Assembly: GCF_023343835.1 (NCBI RefSeq)
Contig: NC_064471.1
Location: 5,879,598 to 5,943,597 of the forward strand
Length of the DNA: 64,000 nucleotides
From: Lagopus muta
Lineage: Eukaryota > Chordata > Aves > Galliformes > Phasianidae
Reading direction: 5' to 3'
Every line of letters starts with the position of its first letter. The first letter of the stretch is position 1. The notes under the pieces were generated by a model that worked only from the letters and a program-made list of their open reading frames with translations, made no database searches and was not told the origin of the DNA. Of the stretch, positions 47,901-59,900 are shown in pieces. A program made the translations under genes and the position numbers.

Positions 47901-50900
47901 AAGATCTCAGCATCTTTCTTTTTAATTAAAAACCAAACAAACATACATTTCCTAGGCAGTCACTACATACTTTGAAACTAGACAGTATATGGTAGGCACT
48001 TCATGACCATCTAGAGATGATAGCCAATTAGAAGATATAAATCAGAGCTGTGAGGAAGTAGAGGAGGATTTAAAAACTACCATGAAGCCTAGACATGTTC
48101 AGTGAAGATGGAATGGGTAGTACCAAAGCATGTCAAAGCAGCAAGTAAATGAGATGCAAGAGATACGGCACAAATCTATTCTATATCACCAACATTTAAT
48201 AATGAAACCACCTAAAAATAAAACAAACAACTATCCCACACTCAAGGGCTCATTTTCAGTGAAAAATGTTTAAACAAAGAACATAATCTTAACCAACAAT
48301 TCCTAAACAATAAAGTAGGTTAAGTGAAGCTAAGCTACTTATGAGATGAGTTTCACAGACAGATTAGATTTTAAAATCTAATTATTTCTGGAATTAAACT
48401 CAGAGCAAGAAGTAGTTTTAAAAAAATAAAAGCCTTGGGCCACAGTTAAGTGGAGAACATATTAAATATTCAAGAAAAGTCCCTTCTCAAAGCTTCTTGT
48501 GAAAGCACTAAGTCATTCCTAAAAAAGTAAACAAAAACATTATTAGCAACATCTTCTCTTCTCCAGGTTCAACAAGCCTGCTCCCTCAGCCTGTCTTCAC
48601 ATAAGAGCTGCTCCAGACCTCTGATAATCTCTGTGGCATACGGTCCCACCTCTGGACAGCTTCAACAAAAGCTCTATGCCCCTTTGCCTCTTGAGGGCCC
48701 CAGATCTAGATGCAGTTCTCCAGATGGGGCCACACGAGGGCAGAGCAGAGGAGGACAGTCATTTCCCTCTCGCTGCCAGCCACCTTGTTCCATGCTGCCC
48801 AGGATGCTGTTGATGTTCTGCAAGTGCATACTTCTGGTTCGTGTCCAGCCTTTTGCCCACCTGGACTCCCCGGTCCTTCTCTGCAGGGCTGCTCTCACCA
48901 AGTTCTTTTCCCAGACTGTACACATAGGGATTGTCCAGACCAACCAATCCAAAGCCTCTGTTCAACCTCTCTACATTTACACGGCCTCGCTTTCCAGGTC
49001 TGTCTAGGTCCCTTCTTATGTTCTTCAGCTTGACCAGCAAATGCTGGTTCAGCCATGCTAGTTTCCCGCCTCCTCTGCAGGATTTCTTACACAGGGGGAT
49101 GGAGAGCTCCTGTTATCACAAATGCATCCGTGAAGAGCTGCCAGCTCTGTTCCATACCTCTGTCCCAGAGAACAGATTCTTCCCAAGGATCCCACTCAAT
49201 AATTCCTTCATCAGCCAGAAGTTCACTCTTCTTACTTTCAGGGGCCTTACTCTGTTCTTTACCAGGCGCATATTCCTTGAGATCACAAACTCAACTACAG
49301 CACGGTCACTACAGACCAGACTACCTTCAGTCTTAACTTGTTTAATTATCTCCTCTGCAGTGAGCACTAGGTCCACTACCACTCCTCTGGTTAGTTTTTC
49401 TATTTCCTGAACCAGAAAGTCATCCTCAGCACACTTCACCGTCTCCTGGATTACTCAGAAACTGCCACAAGGTTTTCCCAGGAGACATCCAAATGGTTGA
49501 AATGCCCCATCAGGATGAGAGCCTGTGAAAATGAAGCAAGAAGGCCTCATCCACAGGCTCCCCATGATTAAATGGCCTACTGTAGGAGCCCAACCACCAG
49601 ATGTCCTTTATTCATCCAGTCCCAGCCTGTTTGTGGCTCTTTCTCAAAGGCAGTTGTCCATTTCTTAACGCACAGGCATTCCCTGGGGTGGGGTGGATGT
49701 CCTACCTCTTCTAAAAAGCTTGTAGTTCTCCATCATAATGTTCCAGTGGTACAATTCATCCCACCACATTTCTGCAATATCAATTAGGTCATAGTTTTCC
49801 AAATCCACTGTGGTCCCCCAGCCCTCCTGCTCTCCTTCTCATGCTGTTTGCATGGGTGTAGAAGAACTTCACCTGGGCTGCTGGTTGACATTACCTTCTT
49901 AGAGGAGCCCCTCCACATTCCTTCAGGACAAGTCTGAGATTTTTTCCCAGCTATCTTCTTAAGTTTTACAGTGCTCGCCGGCCTGCTTCTGTTACTTAAA
50001 TGTTTATGACAGAATCCTTAGAGTTGCAATGGGCTTTTACAGGTCACCTAGTCCAACTCCTCTGCAATGAGCAGGGACACCTACAGCTTGATCAGGTGCT
50101 CAGAGCCCAGTCCAGTTTGACCTGCAATATCTCCAGGCATGGGGCATCCACTACCTCTTTCGTCAATCTGTTCCAGTACTTCACTAGCAACATCCTAAGA
50201 ACCTCTTACATCCAAACTAAACTGCCTTGTTCTAGTTTCAAACCATCTCCTTTTTCCTAGCACAACAAGTCCTGCTAAAGAATCTGTTCCCCTTCTTTCT
50301 TATAACTTCATTTAGATACTGAAAGGCCACTACCAGGTCTCTCCAAAGCCTCCTGTTCTCTAGGGTGAGCAGCCCCCAGCTCTACCTATCCTCAAAGGGG
50401 AGGGGAGGTGTTCAATCCCTTGGACCATCTTTGTGGCCCTCCTCTGGATGTGTTTCAACAGGTCCATGTCTGTTCTATACTAAGGACTCCACATCTGGAT
50501 GAAGAACTCCAGAACGAGTTCTCACCAGTGCAGAGTAGATGGGCTCACCCTTCCCAGACTGAAATGCAGTTTAAAGGTAATTGCCATAATTCCTTCTGTG
50601 TATTGTTCCCAAATTCACTCAATTTAAAAGTAAAAATCATCCCTAACTGAGCAACAACCACCCAAACAGTATGAGGTGGCTTTTGTCTTTAACTTTTTAC
50701 TACCTGTTTCAAAAGGCTACTTAGAAGAATAGATTTATCAGGAGAAAAAGTAGTATTAGACATTTGCAGAAATGAAACGCAAGCTAATATGAAAAACAGA
50801 ATGCAATATTTACAGAACATGAGTCACAACAAAAGCAAGTTGAATTAATGACAAGAGAAATGATAAATTGGGCTAGATCTAATTGATGCAGAGGACAAAG

Positions 50901-53835
50901 TAAAAAAAAAAAAAAAAAAAAAGTCTTCTGGAACTGATGTTAATACATGCATATAAGGGGAATATTTCTGGAAACACTCTAAATTAAGTCTGCCAGGTTC
51001 TTCTGCTAAAGCAAAATCAAATATTAATGTATTCATTTCAATAAACATTTCTGAGCAACCAATGATTGATCCAATTACTATACTAATCATACATTTTGAT
51101 TCTTCTAACAACTGACTTGCGGAATTCCGCATTGCAAATGAGGTCTAGTGAATGAATTTCATTTATTTAATCTGCTTGTGACCCAAAGGCACCTCACTGT
51201 GAAGGTGAGTTTAACAATTGCTTTGCAGAAATCAAGGAAACAACCCCCCAGAAAACAGAACAGCTGTGAACTTAAAAGGCTAGAATTCAGGCTACGTAGT
51301 TGTGGGTCCCAATGGTCAGGAATACCATTTCACATCACATGAGAAAAATACTCAGTCATACAAGACAAGCATGAAAAAGCTGTTCAATATATGAGGAATC
51401 TCTCCTATATACAAGCAGCATGCTTTTTCAATTTTTAATGATTTTCCTCCTATATACAACTACATCCCAACTTTTCCTGTCATCCCACATAATAAATTGA
51501 CTTCACTTTTGGATGTTTGTCACTGGGGGAAGTAATGGATACTTTTTTTTTCCTACTGTAAATCAATTTCATTCTCTCATTGCTAATCTAAGTAAGGCTT
51601 CCGGAAATGGGATGCCTGAAACGATGCCAAGATCCTTCCTATTCACAGAAATAACTGCAAGCACCAATCATAGCTTTCTACCCATCAGTTTATGCTCTGA
51701 ATCCTGTGTGACTCTCCATTAAACAGCCAAAACCAGTCTAAATTCACTTTTAAATGAGGTTACATTTACATTAACATGAGGTTTTCCTAGTGTTATTTCA
51801 TTTGATGGAAATAGTTGAGTTGCTCATAAAGTTACACATTCTGGACTCACAAAAAACAATTGTAGCATATAATTAAAAATAAAATGATAAAATAAAATGC
51901 TAAAAGTAATATGAATAAAACTCAGGAATGTACATTCATAAAATAATTGTTTTTAAAAGATCTCACCTATTAATAGAGTATATAAGTAGGTTCAGATGTT
52001 ATGGAAACAGCATGTTAAGGCTTCAAAATGAACATAAGCAAGAGTAGAGGTTCTGAAATTAAAGAATTTCCAGTCACAGAATAAAATCCTATAATCATTA
52101 AGGCTGGAAAAGACCTCAAAGATCATCTAGTCCAACCATCAACCTGTCCCCCACAATGCCACTAAGCTGGTCATGTTATAGGAAGGTTTTTTTATTTAAG
52201 AAAACACAAACTGCTAAGGATGTATAATCAAGTAACATAGAAAATACTTGTAAGCGTTCCTGAATTATTTAAATCGAACAATTGGCAATTAAATCAAAGT
52301 GTGTTGTTCGGGAGTAAATTTGAAGCAATCTCATGTTATGTTCAAAAATCCTGGAGTAGTAAAAAAAAAAAAAAAAAAGTACAACCAGAAATTAGAGACA
52401 GATTCTCCTGTACAGAACATTCCTTGAAATGCTATACATACAATGCGTTAGCGTGAAAAGTTACATAAACTGTGGCAAAGCCAACAAGCTTTAATTAGCT
52501 TGTGCAGAGAATTAACGGTCTTGATAACTTGACCACAGAAACACGTTGAAAGAATAGCCAGACTTTTGATCTTGTTCTTTCCCCCATAGCTTTATAGCAT
52601 TTAAAACACAGGAGAGCTTTTCCATGTAAGAAATTCTTTAAGTTCTATGCATTACTAGAACTCAGCTTAAATTCTACATCATTTTTAAACTCCTGATAGA
52701 GAAAAGGGCGTCTTTTAAGATCATATTGAAACCGTTAGCCAATGAAGTCAGTGTTTTGGAAAAGAAATTCAAAATACTTCTTGTTGTGATTCACCTTGAA
52801 CAAGAGAATGAAGATCCTTACTTTGACCTTTAGCATCATTTTTGTTCTTTATTCTTAAGTCATTTACTAGCTTGACTTACTTCTTCAGAAGCAGATAATG
52901 GAAATACACAGTTAATGGAGTAACTCAAAACTTAAGGTCCCACTTTCATAACTTTTCTTGATTTACAGAACTGATTCAGCTGCATTGGATTTCTGGAGAC
53001 AGTGATTATAATCCAATAAGTTATTTGACTTGAAGCATTCCAATCTATGAGAAAACACTCATCAACAATTTGCATTTCAAAAATGTCGTGGTTCCCTCCA
53101 GAATAGCTGTCAGCAAAAGATAAATGTATCACTAAAAACTGAGTGCCTGCAATCAGTGCCTCGTGTTTTATGATAGGCAGAATTAAGTGGTTTCCTTAAA
53201 GCACAGATGTATGTGAGTAATGTTATCCTGAAAATGTAGTTTCTATACGTAAATGTGGATAGTGCATGGATGTTGCATACAATCCTTAAACCTCAGCAAG
53301 CACGTAATAATTGACTCCATAAGCTTAGATGAAGATAAATTTATATTTTCCAAAAGTACTACATCAGTAGTTTTTAACATCAGTCACTTTTTTTTTTCCC
53401 CAATATCTTCTCCAAAGCCTTCATGCAAATGTAGGTTCAAGAAAAAGCCATCATTTCTTCTCAGCTGACCTAGCACAAACTCTTCCTTTGCTACAGACCC
53501 TTCCCTTCTGCTACAGAAGCATGTTTCATTGGGACAAATCATTTAATTGCCACCTAGTAACTTGGCTAGCCTTTTCTCCACAATTAATCACTTGGAGTAT
53601 TTCAGAAGTTCCTTCTCTAAGTAATGTATTTATTTGAAACAGAAGAGAAAAATATCGCTGCTCCCTACTCACACTGTGGAAAGTAAGAATAAAATCTCAA
53701 AAAATTAACTGTTTTGCTCCTCCCCCGTGACAAGCTGAAGTCTGTGCAGTTATATCATAGGTGAAATATGGATTTTCATACAAAAAAAGTAACTGCCGTG
53801 TAACACAGATACACACTATGTATATACACACACTT

Positions 53836-53910
<75 letters not shown>

Positions 53911-56900
53911 CTCTGTGCAAAAACACTGCTTCCTTCCCAACACCTTAAACAAGTGATATCAATAATGAAATAACACTGTGCTAAAGGTGTGGGGAGGATC
54001 TGTAAAAATCTTCCTTTTCATTTGTTCACTAAGATCTTAGGTCAGCTCCTGCTAACAACTGCCAAGCATACTTCTGAAATGACTTAAGGGAGAAGGAACT
54101 GGATTTCTGAATAATTTATTTTATCTTAAAGGAAAAAAAATTACTACATCCTTCCTACTTCTCATCAGGATGCTGCCTTTCTGCTTCTTCACATTTTCCC
54201 ATGCTCATATGTTCTTTTTTTGATTTACAGTGTTTTGTTTTTTTTTTCTTAATAGTTTTATTAGTTTTTTCTGCAAAAGAGAAGTTATTTCCATAGCATA
54301 ACATCAGGTAATACTTCCAAGTATTTTTCAAGTGAATTCAAAAAACAATTGAAGTAGAGCTATTTCATTGCGTTTATTTTGTGCTCCACTGGAATTTTTT
54401 TTTAAGTCACTTTATTTTCAGCTGAAATGGACTACTTATTTTCTACCTCCAGCATCCAACGTGTACGAAATGACTGTGCAAACACACGTGATTTGTGCTC
54501 TTAGAAAGAGCACAAAGATTAAAATAATGTAAAAATTATAAATATGTTAATAAACTTTGTTTTTCTGATCACAGTCCTCCATTTTAGAACTTTAAAAATT
54601 CCATTATGCAAAGTCAATTGTCATTTCAATTCCAATTCCATTTCAAATGTCAAGTTCTCAATACAGTGGTACCTGGTAGAAATTGTTATCCCATACAGTT
54701 ATGTCTACAAGGTTTTGTAGAATGATGGCTACCTGCTGAGCAGTAAATTTTACAGTAAGAATTGCCCCCGAGGAAAAAGCTGCTCAAGAAAACTTATTTC
54801 ATGTTAGCCCACCAACTAATGCTGCCAATGAGAAAGAATGCGAGAGAGAGGTAGACTCTTCATGAGGAATATCAGGTATTGGTGAGCCTAGGAGCATCAT
54901 AATGCATTTCTACAAGCTCAAAGCAAACAGGAAGAGCACAATTAGATTACGAGAAAAAACGTGATGTGCCTGGTTACCATATCCTTTCATGTTACATAAC
55001 TTCCATTTGAAAGACAGTTTTTCCTAACTGCTTTTCTCCTGCCTGTGGTACAAGCAGCACATGAAACTTTTTTTTCCTATTTCCACACAGAATAACAAAA
55101 ATAAAAACACAATAAGGATTTCTACGAACATCTTTAGGCAAAGACACCATTTACATCTGGAGAGAAAAATCTGTCTTGCTCAAAAATAACGTGTCCATTT
55201 ACTTAGAAAGCCATAAGTTGAACATTCAGAACTGGAGAATGTCTACTTCATGCAGATTTGCAATACAACCCTTCAACTTATGTCTATGATTCTACAAGAG
55301 TGAGTAGTTTATGCCTTAAAAGTTCCTGTAGGCATTCGTATAATGATTTTAGTGCTTCTGAGCAAGAATAGATCTGGTGTAGCATTTGATGAAAGGCAGA
55401 ACAGAACCAGAACTCCACAGTGAAGCTTGCACTAGTGTAAGTAAGCTACAGAAATTTAAATTTATGACAATATCCCACATATGACAAGACAATCTCTACA
55501 ATCAATATTTAGCTACAGTTTACAGAGTTCACAGAAATGGTATTTGGATCTATTTACACACTCTCCCCCTAACACCCAAGCAAAAAAGAAGAGTTCCAGT
55601 CTTGGGCCTTAGTGTATCAGTAATGCATCTTCAACATGAATACTAGCTAGCAGCACTGCTTCACGCTTGCCTTGCACATTTACAAGACAGAGGTCAAAGG
55701 GAAAACTCATTCTGTGCAAATCTTGAGTTCTCATTATATAAAAGGTTTAAAGAAATTCACATTTTTCCTTCCACAGTCAGACTAACACTTCCACAAGCCC
55801 ACCATTATTTTAAATACTATAGAAAATGAAATTATGCTGAACATACAAATTCCAGGCAGATAATCACAATCAAAATTATGAGGGAAAAGAGCCTCTTCCA
55901 TTCTCTCCACAAGTGCACTTCTCTGGATACATACACAAAACATGATCTGAATTGAGTTTTTTTTGTGAGCTAAACTGCTAATACCCAGAATTCTAGTTCT
56001 AGCACTGGAATCAAGATATTACAGTGGTTAAATTCTCAGAGGAGTTTTGACAAAAAACAGAAGAACACCTTCAACTCTTTCACTAAACAAATGTGCTTTG
56101 TTGTGACAGAATAAACAGACTAGGAAACTAACTTTAAACTGTATTCTCTTTGTTTATAAACAGATAACTAGAACAAGAAAGCAACTTTCTAAAATCATTT
56201 CATAAAGCTTTGCAAAATAGATTTTCATTAGTATCCTATCATAGAAGCAATGCAGATTCTATCACGACTACTGTAATTTGCCAAAGACTGCCAGCAACTT
56301 GTGATAATACATCCAATTCCTTTCTGCACTGGAAATATAATTGGAGCAGAGTGAAAGAATGCTGCCTCCCACTGAGATCTGCTGCCCTCACTCTAAGAAG
56401 GACAACCACGTAAGCCACTAACTGCTTTTAACCTTGCTGAGCCTCTGACTAGCATGGGCAGAGCCCTAAGTGCAACAGCTCTTTCCTTCTCGAGTGCTAA
56501 AACAAACGATTCTGTATCTTAAAGAAACAGCCCACACAATACAATCTGACATTATGCTGCATACAGCAAAATAAACAGGTCAGTGCTCTGGTTATGATCA
56601 ACAGCAGTATTAATGTGTCAAAATCATGCATGCATTTGATGAAAACTGAGAAAAAAGAACTTGAGCAGAGCAATTCTCTATCCCAGAGCAAGCTGAATAA
56701 CAGAAAGCTAAAGAAAGCAAGGAACTAATTGCACAGTGCTCCAGGGCTTACTGCTTCTCCATGTCAACCACCTTTCGAGAAGCACAACAATTATTAAAAG
56801 CTTCCTTTTTGTTACCTATAGATATCTTTCACTATTACAATTTATTAGCTTTACCCAGAAAGCTAAAGTGTGCTGAGTGTTACCTATCCAGAATAGAAGA

Positions 56901-59900
56901 TTCAAGCATTGCACCACAGCAGCTCTGAGATGCCAATTCACCATCCCTCAGGACAAATACTCCAATGCAACTTGTTTGCTTTCTGGGAAAAAAATCTAAA
57001 TAAGAAGAAACAGCTGTCTAGAGCCATGGGGAATTCATGTGCCCGTCATCACACTGCAAAAGAGCCAATTTCACAATAGAACCTTTGATCCTTCGAGAAA
57101 TAAACTTATAAGATGTTGTACTAAATCGTTTCCAGGTAAACTCACAATTAACAGGAAAGCTCATTCTGCTCAAATATAACTTCAAGCTGAGTAACTGTAG
57201 TAGCCGCTTAACTTTTAGAATCACTTTGAAATAATTATAGTACAATTGACACCAGAACTTTTTCCATCAACATCAACATCACCTGAGAGACTGAAATAGA
57301 TTAGTAATGCTACAAAGTACCTAGGAACACTGATGTACGGGCCATGTTACAAGATAAAAGGGAGTTATTTGTTAGAACTGAGCTCCTAAAAGTGTCTGGC
57401 CACTGAAAGAGTATCTAATAAGGAATGGCATTCACTTTTTTCTCTGTACAGAAAGTGGCCCTGAATCTCAGTTTCACATTCACCCTCAATATTAGCAGAA
57501 GTGTGCATCCACCACTACACATTAATGAGATGCAGCTTTTTCATGAAATACTTAAATATTTCCAACAGAGAAAAAATTAGTTATATACTTACAGCATGGG
57601 GTCTTCTGCTTGTTCACAAGTTGTGGGAATGCAAAGATAGCTGACACGTCTAGCTCACGGTTTTCCTTCTGTTCATCATCCCCAGTCTGGTCAGCCCAAA
57701 CTACTGATTTTTGTCTTTGAATCAGCTGTTCTACCTCTCCAAATTCAGCCTCAGTTAAAGTATTTGTCAACCCAGCTTCTTTCAAAGTCAGATACTGCTT
57801 GCGAAGAACTGGAAGCAAAGCATTTAGAACTCTGTAAAACAAGACAAATGTGACTAAATCACAATCTGGTCTCTACTAGCACTGCTGCCACCACTAGTAA
57901 TTCAAGGGTTTTTCCTTGTCCTCCTCCACCCTGGAGATCTGTTTTATGTCATTCCACAAAATTTCAACTAGGAAAAAACATTCTTGACTAAGCTGAGTAA
58001 CTTTTCTCTTTAGCAAAATCAAGTATTTCAGTATAAGAATTTTCCAAGTATAGTTTTTCTTTAATGTCTCAGTTTTTCCTCACTGTTTCTAAGATCCCTC
58101 AATCAGTGCAAAAATAGTTGTCATATCCTGACGGAATTTGGACTTTCTAAAATTAAGGATAAGATGCACGCACAACTGCAAAACAAATTCAAATGAGAGA
58201 AGTTTCAGAAATGTATATGAATAAAGGAATTTGTTAGCTCTTGCCTTGGTTGCAAGACTAAGCTCTAGGTTCAAACAGTAGCCAAGGGGATGTGCATGCA
58301 AAAAAAAAAAAAAACAAAAAAAAAACAAATGAGAAACTTGAAGTTACAGAAATGGAATGTTAAGTGTTTGGCTTTCAGCTTTGAAGGTTTGTGTATTTGT
58401 TATTGTAAAGCTTATCCTAAATACCCTTTCTCCAAATGATGACTAGCAGCCAGTTATTTCATTTTGGAATTATTTCATTATATACATTTTACATCTATTT
58501 ATGGAAGACCTTTGTGATTACTTCTCATTGCATATCTTGCACCCTGAAGGTCTGCATTCAACAGGTTCAAGAGACTGATGACAGAGCTGATATTTACCTT
58601 CAAATTCAGCTTTTTTTTTTTTTTTTTTTTGCAGTCTGACCACATATATACCAGTTTAATTATAACATTCTTAGTACAGGTAGAAGCATTTAATTTCCTG
58701 CACTGTAGACACAAACACAAACGCACAAATTGCAATCAGTACTGTTCAACATAAAAGTGAAAAAAAGATACAGTAGCCTATTAACAAATCCTTAAAGCTA
58801 TGCAGAGAAAAATGAAGTAAAAATAAGTGATGGACACAGTGCTCAGTTTCAGATAAACAAAGAATGACAGAAAGCAAGATTTACCAAGCTATTATTTTCC
58901 TTACCTTTTTATAGAAGAAAACAATTCTAATCTTAAGATAAAAGTGAGAAAAATCATGCTTCTGTTTTAACTGTCTGTTCTATAGACATCCCAAAGTTAC
59001 AAATGCCAAAAAGGAAGTTTTAAAGAGGCCTCCTGTACTGAAATTGTACTTACTTTTCCATCTGCTTATAGTGCTGATCTTGAAAGGACAATAGAGACAG
59101 CATGTGCTCAATCTGGGCTTTCAGGTCCTTAACTTCTAGGTTTAAATGGCAACACTGAAGATCTTCATGCAGTTCCTTAGGAAATTAGCAATGGAAAAAA
59201 AACCAAACAACAGTAGATCAAATTATAAGTGAGAAACTGAAGTATAAAATGAAAAATAATCATATTAATAGGTGATCTATTGAAATGTAAAGCTAAAATG
59301 GATCAATAGTATTCTAATAAATTTATTGTGAATTGCTTGATTTTAATTTACGTGCATAAATATTTTGTTAATTGACAAAAAGATGAGTGTGCTCTAATTA
59401 GCTCTAGGAGTCCAGCAGGCACACATGTATTTACATGTGCATGGCCAAAGATACACTTGCTTCTTTTCCTATGTACTTGCTCCATATTTGGATTTCAGTG
59501 ATGCTGACTAGAACAAGTCTCCCTCATATTCAGTTATCTTCCTGTGATGCCAATATTTTATTTGAAATACTTTAAAATTGACTCTTACTGTATAAAAAAA
59601 TTTTAGTCATCCTAATATAAATATTCCATTACCTGAGTTATACAAGTGCTCATTGCACAATGTAATTCAAGCCAGCCTAATTGCCAACTGAAATCAAAAG
59701 GCAGAGAGGAAAATCCTAACCCTTTCTTTTCCTCATCTTTTTTTTCCTGTACATGCTTTCATCCCTCCCCTTCTGCCAGCTCAGGTGTTCACTTGGGACT
59801 GCATCAAGCTCGAGTTGCTAAAACTTGGAAAAGAGCTTAACACAATTTCTTCCCTGATTCTCACCTCTCTCGCAACCTTGAAATGAATTTTTTTTTTCTT

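Larger units (their letters stand above)
46346..57592 (-). other. KIF18A: Large KIF18A intron (11.2 kb)
   Basis: The flanking exons join in phase (PCC|STSG), so no exon is needed here. The intron contains a GGGA-rich patch (47235-47252), CR1 ORF2 pieces (48545-49990), a second CR1 (50005-50560), a CR1 end (52075-52165), A22 at 50902-50923, A18 at 52361-52378 and a long AT microsatellite (53839-53906). Confidence 0.85.

Noticed and set aside
48633..49410. Several overlapping 90-160 codon frames on both strands
   Set aside because: All fall in CR1 LINE sequence; the plus-strand ones are antisense to the ORF2 remnants.
53761..53973. 70-codon frame with a long Tyr-Ile repeat
   Set aside because: Direct translation of the AT microsatellite, not a protein.
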